Shown one piece after another: positions 14,877 through 22,264 of a DNA stretch of 22,264 bases. Within the stretch, counting starts at the first letter, position 1, and each line of letters opens with the position of its first letter. Location of the stretch: NCBI RefSeq assembly GCF_000003605.2, contig NW_003112965.1, positions 56,149 through 78,412 of the forward strand, written 5' to 3'. Source of the DNA: Saccoglossus kowalevskii. Lineage: Eukaryota > Hemichordata > Enteropneusta > Harrimaniidae. The notes beneath the pieces were generated by a model. That model was not told the origin of the DNA and did not search any database. It saw only the letters and a program-made list of their open reading frames with translations. A program made the position numbers and the translations under genes.

Positions 14877-15095
14877 TTATAGTTTCATTTTAGAATTCAA
14901 AATTGGGGCTCCTTTCACAGGTGAAGACACGGCAGTTGTTGTCAATCGAAGATTATTGCGAACATAATTTAATGGTCTACGATGATATTTGGGTTTAGGA
15001 TGTGGCCCAGCTATTGGTCTTTCTGACTGTCCTGTAGGTGGTGCATATGATGGTGTAATGCCTTTGATGTCATATGTCCACTGCATATCAGCAGT
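14877..15095 (-). CDS. CFAP47: CFAP47 terminal exon
   Basis: The acceptor is ATGTTTTTAG. It starts TADMQWTYDIKGITPSYAPP and continues with a basic, Pro-rich tail (HPKPKYHRRPLNYVRNNL), ending in TAA. The tail after the last Ig fold is normal for this family. Confidence 0.88.
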   Translation of the reverse strand, partial: TADMQWTYDIKGITPSYAPPTGQSERPIAGPHPKPKYHRRPLNYVRNNLRLTTTAVSSPVKGAPILNSKMKL

Positions 15096-18000
15096 CTAAA
15101 AACATAAATACAAACGCAATTGTTATAGTTGTGTATTAAATATTTAAACATTCCTGGCAACACAGTCACAAGATAATCCTAATGCGGTTGTCTTTCATTT
15201 TTAATTGAATTTTAATTGAATAACACGAATCCTTGCAGTGGTTCTGATAATCAGTTTGGAAGATGGCTTACAACACAGCGAAACACTTGGTTTCTATTCT
15301 AGACTTGATGGCACTGTTTAACAGATGGTGTACTATGTGTGTGTAATGATTTGAGGCTATGACCTTTAGTTTAGTTATTTGCATAATGATATTGATACAT
15401 TGTATGGAACATCTCCTGAGTATTTAGACTCAGTTCCAGGCCTAGCAGTTGAGCAATAAACACTTTGGCTACAAGAGCTCCTCTCCAGTGTGTTATTCTC
15501 CTCCCGGATTTGGTGACCAATACTCACTTGGTTCACTTTACCTTGAGAAGTCTGTTCTCAGTTTATAGTGTGATTCACTATTTTATAGGGTGCTAAACAT
15601 TGTGTCTATATTCAGTAACTATTATTTAATTCTTATTTATCTACATTGTATGTGATTCAAGAAATGTATTCCAATGAATGTATCATTTTGAAAAACTTTA
15701 CATATATGTAGTATGACAATGAATGAATTAAAAGTATGGTAATGCCTTGATGCCGTTTAAAATAGTCTTTCCTTCACAATTTCAGTTTTTTTACATTTTG
15801 ATCTTAAAATTAGGTGTCCTCAAATAAGGCACCCTGTAAATTTATGTATGACTGATCCCCATTCCTTCACTCGTTTTTAATTTTGCTATTTTCGTTGGAA
15901 AGTGAAATTCGCTAAATTAAATCCACATGAACATGTAGAATAACACTTAAAACCCAGTGAAATTGCTTAAAACATCAAAATAGTGAATTGAAACGCTAGT
16001 GAAAATAAATGGTTTCACAGTACACAATGTAATCCTTACCTGTACAACTAATTTTCCAATGTACGTTTTACCATAAATTTTGGGTGTGAATGATATTGTA
16101 ATTAAAGTTCCATTTGTACCAAGTGGTAGCAGTTCACCAGACTGGGGGCTTACAGAAAACTCAACATCACTGCCAGCTACAAAGTAACTATTAAAAGCAA
16201 TTGGATGTCTGCAGAGAAATAAACAATAATATGGTTAGACTGAAAGAAATGTTACATCTATAACTAAGAAATATCATACCCATTAATTATATTACATATA
16301 AACCAAAGATTTTAAATTGGGTCATTATAATATGAGTTTATTATGAGAATACCTCAAAGTATGCACGAAGACAGTACAGCTGGAGTATCGACCGACGCGC
16401 AGTGCAGCATACTGTCTGAATAATATGCAGGTAATCATTCCATATTTGGAATTCGCATTTCCTTATATGATAAGAGAAAGGTACCCCGCAAAATACCGCA
16501 AAATTTATGGCGTTACAGTGACAGATGTATATAAATGAATTATTGTGACCACAGATATATCTCTGTTGCAACATAGTATCAATTGCTACAGTACTAATAG
16601 AGTAAATACGGTATTGTACAAATGCAGACTTTTTATCTCAGATGAGACTTGATTAATTGTATGAATATGTGCATGTGGTATGAATCTAATATGAAATAAA
16701 TGATAAAACAGAAACAGAAACATGTGCAGTTTTGTAAAAACTACTTCTGTTGTACAGTCAGAGCTGATTAGGAGAAAACAAAGTACACACCTTGCCTGAC
16801 TAGTCAGTCGGAATCCTACAGCTGATGTCTTGCCAAGACCCGCTGCCTCTATCGTTATAGTGTCGTCTACTATTGGTTCAGTTGATATGAATCGTAATGG
16901 GAACGTCCACACACCGCCGGTTGCTGCAACTATACGTAACTTCACATCATAACTGTCAAGAGAAAGAATACAATTATTATCTGGCAACCATTATAATCTG
17001 AACAATGACGCTGGAAATTCACACTACCCATACGTAATCTACTAATTAGAAACCTTTATTTATTGTTGATATTTAAATTTGTACATGTGTTCATTTCATT
17101 TCATTTGTTACACATATAAATCTAAGAGTATTGTACAAAATATAATTTGAAATAGGTATAGGGGAAAGAAAATAGCTGCAGCTAATCCAGTCTGTTCCCC
17201 GTTCAAACAAATATTTAAATAAATAAATTATAGGGCAAAAAGTAGCTGTACATCGTACTATTAATTTGTAATGAATAAATAGATATATGATAGAAATATA
17301 TATATACGCAATATACCTCTATATATATATTTATACACACACACACATAATAAAAACTCGAATGAATAAATAGAATATATCAGGAGAAGTTAAAGAAGCA
17401 AATACTAAATATGTACACTCCACATATTAACTGTCAATTATAATTTTTGAGTACATAGAAGACAAATAAAGCAATATGCTGAAAGTAAAACCAAAATGTG
17501 AGAAACCACCACCAGAGACATATAAATACAAGCATTTCATTGAAGATTAATTAAAAACAGTGGATGTGGTATGATGTGATGTGATGTGGTGCTGAGGAGC
17601 ACAGTGTAGTACACAACCACTATGTTAATCACAAGAATACATTCAACTTACTTCATGACTTTGTACGGTGCAAATACTACATTGAATAACAATGTGACAA
17701 TGCCAGTAGATTTATCTCTCATTTTACGCACTAAGCTGATAGCTACAGAGTTACCAAGCTGTGCGTTGGCTTCCTCTGTGTCATATATTATCTCATAAGA
17801 AAACTCTTCTGTTACAGTGTTACCTGTATAACAGAAATAAAGAAATTATAAGTCAGAAACAATCATCAAATATTAGATGAGTAGGGAGAGATGTGTCAGA
17901 TGCAGTATCATGTGTGAGTAATAAATAAATCCACATGTTATAGGAAACAAAACTAATATGCACTTTCCATAACATTAACTTTGACAATTGAATATTCAAC

Positions 18001-21000
18001 TGATCTCCAATATGTTGGCTTTTAACCTTTTCACCACCAGTTCCCTCTTTTCATCACAAATTTATTGGATTGGAATAAAAATAGCCAAATTTTTGGAGAA
18101 AAACTGAAAATTTACTCAAATTTTGTCTGTTGACTTCAAAATTAGGGTTCATTTCCAGAAATATTGAAGATTATAAGAAAAAAGTGCAAAAAAATTTGGG
18201 TGAGAAAGTCAGGTGGTGAAAAGGCTAAAGACAGTCAAGTCAGATCATTGCTTGATGTAAGACATTAAACATGTATTTCCAAGATATAATTGACAGCTTA
18301 TACCATTAAATGCCCCGATATATACAAAAAATGTGAAAAGTACCCTCACACACATTATTTGCTGTAAACGTTGATGTACAGCATCATCACCCTTGACATT
18401 TCTTTTTACTTTTGTTTGAAAGTAAGCCACTGTATGGAAATTTATGTCAAAATTGTCATTAACTATTGGTTTAAAGTGTGTTAAAGTAGTCAGGTAATTT
18501 GATTTTTTTTAAAGGTGACCATGGTAAATACAAGTTTTGTATTAAATGATTATATTGACATTAACTATGTTGAGTCTAGTAATTACTGATACAGTCATCC
18601 TAACCTTCCAAAATTTTCCCGGTGTACGTTGACACTATCTATAACTAGTTGAGTTCTTGACCAAGAAATGATTTTAGCAAAATCGAAGATCAACCTCAAG
18701 CATAAATTATGTTACCGATGGCAAATGGTTGTATCCTAGATTATTCCATATTGGGTTTCAGGTAATAATAGTATTAAGTCATAATTCAAGAGTTGAATCT
18801 AAATGGTTGTCTAATTTGTATTCTAAGAACCACTACAGAAATACAGCCGATACCATCAGGCTTCAATACAACAAACATACCTTCTCCAACTACCACACCA
18901 TCACTAGTGCTGGGTGTATGAGTCTCATCTTTGGGAGTGACTGCTCTAGTTGACACAACCTTTTCATATCCACTAGCTGAGCTAGGTACAGCACCCATGA
19001 GTGTAGCTTCTAGTCTTTCTTCTATGCGACTACGTGTCTGACACTCAACAACAGCACTGTATGTTGCATCAGTTACGGGATGTGACTCTGGGATACCATT
19101 AATTGGATATAACCATCGAATATCTTTGAGACCACCGCTTGGTGAACGTCTGTCAGTATCTCTGTAAAATTACAATAGATAAACAATTAAATCACGTTTT
19201 ATGAAAGGCAATAGTAACATTATGTGAATCTCTATCATATCTACTTTTTTTTTAAAGGTTTTTTTGTGCCAGCCGACCCCGGACATTGAATGTCACTGTT
19301 GTCTCTCCTGATTTTTTTTTGTATGTGCAAATTGCAAGTTCTAGTGCTGACATAGTGCATTTTTGCCACAGAAGTCATATTCATGTTTGGGACTACATGA
19401 CAGGGCTGTGCGGCCATCTTCCTATCAAATGGCAATTTAATGCGATAGACTGGCGTCAACCAGGCTCGGTCGAACACAAGCACCTACGGACTTTAACCAA
19501 GGTTCCCCCAAAGTCGCATTCGTTAGTGAATGAATACATATCTACTAAATTTGTAGATTTAAGCCATTTTTTACCAGTAAATATTATGCAATAATAAGGT
19601 AATCACATTACCTTCTACCATTTGGTTGATCAGGTTGTGTTGGTGGCAGGTAATCCCAACTAGAGTTGTCTTCTGGTCTGATAGAGACAATCATCAATGC
19701 TTCATGTAGATTCATGTTATCGGGTGCAAATGTTATCGGTATGTCCAGGGTTGATTTAGGTGACACTGCAACACCAGTAGAGTTCTTCAATAACAGACAA
19801 AATGCTGATTCTGGCTTCACATTGTTTTTATCTAGATAAGTTTGATCTAAGACATTCTTATTATCTGTAAAATAAATTCACTTTGTCATTAGTGTCCTCA
19901 GATCAGATCGATGTCAAATCAAAATCAATGAAACTGGTTCGTTAGCTACCATTCAGTGCTAATGATAGCGTTCATTTTATATATATAACCAATGGGGGAG
20001 GGAGTGCAGAAAAGTGTTTTCAACAAATTATTGGTGAATGTATAAAACTAAACAATATCATTAATTTCTATAATTGGTTTTTCACAGTCAAGCTTGTTAA
20101 TATTGTACATGACCCATTTTTTGATAAATCATGATATTTCTTTGAAGACGTATTAAAAACATATGTAGGACCAGAAGCTTTACCTAAGTTCTGGACAAAA
20201 CTAATCAGACATCTATGAATTCCAACCACAAAGTGAAATCTTACCTGATAATATAACATCTACAAGTACTGTCTGGTCCATTGGATTACGGAATGGTATT
20301 ATTAATGATGTGTTGCCGCCTATAGAAGCACTGATACTAACTGGATCTACTGGTTGTGGAGTGAAACCACTCCCTGATGCTAAGTATACCAGATCACCAA
20401 GCTGTAATGTAAAGAACAAAGCACTTCAGTCATTCTCTTTATTAATACTTGTGGATTGAACCCACAGTCTCAGTATTGTAAAGCAGGCATGTCAACCCCA
20501 TTACAGCCTGATTCTTTGCAGTTGTTTGTCCATGGTGGAGATATCCTGGGTGTAAGATGATAAAATCCGGTATTGTCCTGATTCATATCGTTGTGCACCA
20601 TCATAAAATGAAATTACTCATATTCATATTCAATTCACTATCTGAAATGGCATCTAAGATGAAATGGATGATAGACCCAGACAGAAATGAGGATTAAATA
20701 TATTTACCTGATCACAAGAGAAAGCAATCTTGGCTGACTGATAGCCTTGTCCCAGACAAGATGGCATGAACTGTAGAGGCAGTTCTACACTAGAATGTGG
20801 TGCTAGAATAATCTGAAAAATAATATAAACCATCAAGTCAGCAAATATCAAAACTACAGGTGAATATATTTTTAGTTCACTAAGATAATAAATATTCATT
20901 TGAAATAATTCTCATATAATCTAAAATAATATTATTATATTTCTATTTCTCCACTACTCAAGCGTTACATGTATGTGTCTAAGCACAAGGACGATACAAA

Positions 21001-21812
21001 CATAATAGGCATAGAAAATAAATGTTATTTATTTTCAACAAGTCCTTACCCTTTTATCTATATCAATTTCCAGTGTAAAGTTATTCATGTTAGTATTAGT
21101 TGGTCTTAGCTGTAAGGTTTCTTCAGTGGGATTGGACAGTTTGATATACTGCCGTGTCCATTTTCCTAATTCACATTCTAAGTGTGGCAATATCACTGGC
21201 GATGGTGTTTCCGCTATCAGACGCAAGTCATACCAAAATTCACCAACATTCTCATTTTGGAATATTAAACTGAAATAAATGAAAAGTTAGAACAGGATGG
21301 CGAGAATAAACTCTAAACAAGACTTGACCAAATACAGACTTAATATTGAGATACCAAGTCTGTATGTAGCATAACATGAATGTTTTAAATGATTTCAAGT
21401 TGAGATGAAGGATCAGCTAGGCAGTGAAGAATACAAGGTCAACCATAACATAGTTATTTAGTTTTAGTTGGCATTGCTGGCCAAATGCTTCCATTTTACA
21501 GGAATTTGGTACTACACTCATCAACATATTAACAAACAAATTATAGCAAGAAAGCAATATACAAACACTGTGACAACTTATCGGGAGTATGGATTGATAA
21601 ATGTAAGAATATATTAGAATTAAGTAGAAAACTGACCTTCCAGTGAATTCACCAACTATAGCAGGTGCATAGGTCAACTGATACATTGCTCTCTGACCTG
21701 GTGTGAGTGTTATCGTATCATCACCATTCAAACCATCACCATCAATTATGACATCAAATGTCAGGTCAGTCACTGTGGGATTCAAGATACTCACTTCCAT
21801 TACAGCTGCAGA
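14877..21812 (-). CDS. CFAP47: Cilia- and flagella-associated protein 47-like, C-terminal ten exons
   Basis: Ten exons join in frame into 637 residues and a TAA stop; every junction phase fits. The exons are 21637-21812, 21050-21269, 20708-20812, 20245-20401, 19612-19864, 18881-19161, 17652-17823, 16791-16952, 16040-16208 and 14877-15095. The product is a chain of ASH/MSP-like immunoglobulin folds, with repeated 'xxNPTxxx...VxxxP...G.FxGR' blocks such as LSNPTEETLQLRP, IIPFRNPMDQTVLVDV and GGVWTFPLRFISTEPIVDD. These and VGFRLTSQAR, SGELLPLGTNGTLITISF and TADMQWTYDIKG match my recollection of the CFAP47 C-terminal half. CFAP47 is known as an axonemal protein needed for sperm flagella in mammals. 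The vertebrate protein is about 3,200 residues, so most of the gene, including its calponin-homology region, lies beyond the right edge. HYDIN or CFAP65 relatives are less likely. Confidence 0.88.
15880..16020. repeat. Diverged interspersed repeat, possible relative of 4073-4250 in opposite orientation
   Basis: This lies in the last CFAP47 intron and ends GTGAAAATAAATGGTTTCAC plus AGTA. It resembles the opposite strand of 4073-4250. It has no coding potential. Confidence 0.35.
16040..16208 (-). CDS. CFAP47: CFAP47 exon i
   Basis: The acceptor is TTTCTCTGCAG and the donor GTAAGG. It encodes PIAFNSYFVAGSDVEFSVSP and GELLPLGTNGTLITISFTPK, the last complete Ig-like fold of the protein. Confidence 0.87.
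16334..16543 (+). mobile_element. MITE family 1, copy 3 (CFAP47 intron), internally deleted
   Basis: It has the same start (TTATTATGAGAATACCTCAA) and the same body end (GGCGTTACAGTGACAGATGT) as copy 2, but lacks the right arm of the palindrome and part of the body. Confidence 0.75.
16625..16790. other. Intron sequence, no feature seen
   Basis: The part of the CFAP47 h-i intron between MITE copy 3 and exon h. It is AT-rich with no conserved frame or repeat recognised. Confidence 0.4.
16791..16952 (-). CDS. CFAP47: CFAP47 exon h
   Basis: The acceptor is TCTCTTGACAG and the donor GTGTGT (weak). It encodes YDVKLRIVAATGGVWTFPLR and EAAGLGKTSAVGFRLTSQA, one of the best-conserved CFAP47 segments. 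Confidence 0.87.
16953..17651. other. CFAP47 g-h intron with AT and CA microsatellites
   Basis: It contains (TA)n-rich stretches at about 17295-17332, a (CA)n run at about 17335-17347, and a TGATG-type run at about 17570-17592. No gene is seen. Confidence 0.7.
17652..17823 (-). CDS. CFAP47: CFAP47 exon g
   Basis: The acceptor is CTGTTATACAG and the donor GTAAGT. It has no long open-frame signature but fits phase 1 in and 2 out. It encodes NTVTEEFSYEIIYDTEEANA and TLLFNVVFAPYKVM. Confidence 0.84.
18021..18229. mobile_element. MITE-like element with CCTTTTCACCACC inverted ends
   Basis: The left end TTTAACCTTTTCACCACCAG is matched in inverse by the right end CAGGTGGTGAAAAGGCTAAA. The element is about 209 bp, in the CFAP47 f-g intron, with no coding frame. 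An outward TTAA/CTAA could be a degraded target site. Confidence 0.7.
18230..18880. other. Rest of the CFAP47 f-g intron
   Basis: AT-rich sequence with short open frames on both strands that lack splice or homology support. I see no further element. Confidence 0.4.
18881..19161 (-). CDS. CFAP47: CFAP47 exon f
   Basis: The acceptor is AATTTTACAG and the donor GTATGT. It encodes LKDIRWLYPINGIPESHPVT, a conserved CFAP47 block, then a Ser/Thr-rich, less conserved tail (VVSTRAVTPKDETHTPSTSD) before the next fold. Confidence 0.86.
19162..19611. other. CFAP47 e-f intron with unexplained complex sequence
   Basis: Between two poly-T runs (about 19243-19266) and position 19520 the DNA is less AT-rich than other introns, and a plus-strand frame stays open from 19286 to 19594. 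The frame gives no recognisable domain. It may be a remnant of an inserted element. Confidence 0.35.
19612..19864 (-). CDS. CFAP47: CFAP47 exon e
   Basis: The acceptor is ATTTTACAG and the donor GTAATG. It encodes FCLLLKNSTGVAVSPKSTLD, ITFAPDNMNLHEALMIVSIR and a Pro/Gln-rich linker ending NGRR. Phases are 1 in, 2 out. Confidence 0.87.
19865..20244. other. CFAP47 d-e intron, no feature seen
   Basis: Ordinary AT-rich intron sequence with a short GGGGGAGGGAG tract near 19995. Nothing else is supported. Confidence 0.4.
20245..20401 (-). CDS. CFAP47: CFAP47 exon d
   Basis: The acceptor is TTACATTACAG and the donor GTAAGA. It encodes LGDLVYLASGSGFTP and IIPFRNPMDQTVLVDVILS, the start of another Ig-like fold, ending in phase 1. 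Confidence 0.86.
20402..20707. other. CFAP47 c-d intron, no feature seen
   Basis: Ordinary intron sequence without recognised repeats or conserved frames. Confidence 0.4.
20708..20812 (-). CDS. CFAP47: CFAP47 exon c
   Basis: The acceptor is TATTTTTCAG and the donor GTAAAT. It has 35 codons, phase 0 at both ends, encoding LAPHSSVELPLQFMPSCLGQ and ending FSCDQ. Confidence 0.86.
21050..21269 (-). CDS. CFAP47: CFAP47 exon b
   Basis: The acceptor is TTATTTCAG and the donor GTAAGG. It begins SLIFQNENVGEFWYDLRLIA and continues with a new fold, KLSNPTEETLQLRPTNTN. The 'GEFWYDL' block is a hallmark of CFAP47-type Ig repeats. Confidence 0.88.
21270..21636. other. CFAP47 a-b intron, no feature seen
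   Basis: The minus-strand frame of exon a runs on into this intron to 21417, but it leaves through a proper donor (GTCAGT), and exon b completes the Ser codon and the fold. Confidence 0.5.
21637..21812 (-). CDS. CFAP47: CFAP47 exon a (first in window)
   Basis: The acceptor is TTTATTGCAG and the donor GTCAGT. It starts in phase 0 and ends in phase 2. It encodes an Ig-like block with SILNPTVTDLTFDVIIDGD and LTPGQRAMYQLTYAPAIVGE. Upstream is the intronic tandem array reaching the window edge. Confidence 0.85.
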
Positions 21813-21822
21813 CTGCAATAAA

Positions 21823-22264
21823 ATGATATGTCAAAGAGATAAACTGACATGTCAAATGAATAATCTAAAATGTCAAATAGACAACCTGGCATGCCAAATA
21901 GCAAGTCAAATGATAATCTGACATGTCAAATGGACAACCTGGCATGCCAAAAGATGTCAAATGGACAACCTGACATGTCAAATAGCAAGTCAAATGATAA
22001 TCTGACATGTCAAATGGACAACCTGGCATGCCAAATAGCAAATCAAATGATAATCTGACATGTCAAATAGCAAGTCAAATGATAATCTGACATGTCAAAT
22101 GGACAGACTGGCATGTCAAATGACAATCTGACATGTCAAATAGACAACCTGGCATGCCAAATAGCAAATCAAATGATAATCTGACATGTCAAATGGACAA
22201 CCTGACATGTCAAATAGCAAGTCAAATGATAATCTGACATGTCAAATGGACAAACTGGCATGTC
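21823..22264. repeat. Tandem array with about 53-bp composite unit, CFAP47 intron
   Basis: The units combine a 21-base block (CTGACATGTCAAATGGACAA) with blocks TGGCATGCCAAATAGCAA and TCAAATGATAAT. Each block carries a small palindrome (GACATGTC or TGGCATGCCA). The array starts about ten bases from the exon a acceptor and runs past the window edge. Several plus-strand open frames here are by-products of the repeat. Confidence 0.9.

Noticed and set aside
21703-22058. Plus-strand frames with repeated CQMDNLACQ
   Set aside because: They are produced by the tandem array and partly antisense to CFAP47 exon a.

Overview
The window is animal genomic DNA: intron-rich, AT-rich and full of interspersed repeats, with GT-AG introns and 9+2-cilium gene content. 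The many ACATGTA-type words, CR1/L2-like LINEs, Tigger remnants and short palindromic MITEs suggest a marine invertebrate, perhaps a mollusc or other lophotrochozoan. The sequence alone does not fix the taxon. Two protein-coding genes can be rebuilt. Both lie on the minus strand, and neither shows as a long open frame except at one exon.

Right half (14877-21812): ten exons splice in frame into the C-terminal 637 residues of a CFAP47-like protein, a ciliary and flagellar protein built of ASH/MSP-type Ig folds. The stop codon is at 14877-14879 and a poly(A) signal lies at about 14625. The upstream part of the gene continues past the right edge through an intron filled by a roughly 53-bp tandem array. 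Its introns carry at least two MITEs.

Left half (about 1183-9855): eight exons join in frame into a protein of at least 945 residues that I cannot name. It has an N-terminal SAM domain split across exons 1 and 2, then about 480 residues of nearly identical 45-residue (135-bp) repeats, then two tandem ubiquitin-like folds, then an alpha-helical region that probably continues. The second ubiquitin-like fold depends on a 59-nt exon. This SAM / repeat / Ubl-Ubl protein is the most interesting content of the window. The architecture suggests a signalling or ubiquitin-pathway scaffold, but that is inference.

Between the genes (9856-14876): a decayed CR1/L2-like LINE with ORF1 and endonuclease-RT remnants, itself interrupted by the 3' end of another LINE; then a 40-bp minisatellite with an A/B alternating higher-order pattern; then unannotated sequence. 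Far left (1-986): one end of a pogo/Tigger DNA transposon with a frameshifted transposase tail, inserted at the TA of a 62-bp tandem repeat.

Repeats shape the left gene strongly. Two copies of one MITE family lie in opposite orientation around exons 2-4. A 34-bp minisatellite in one intron is split by another MITE. A 24-bp minisatellite begins only a few bases after the exon 2 donor.
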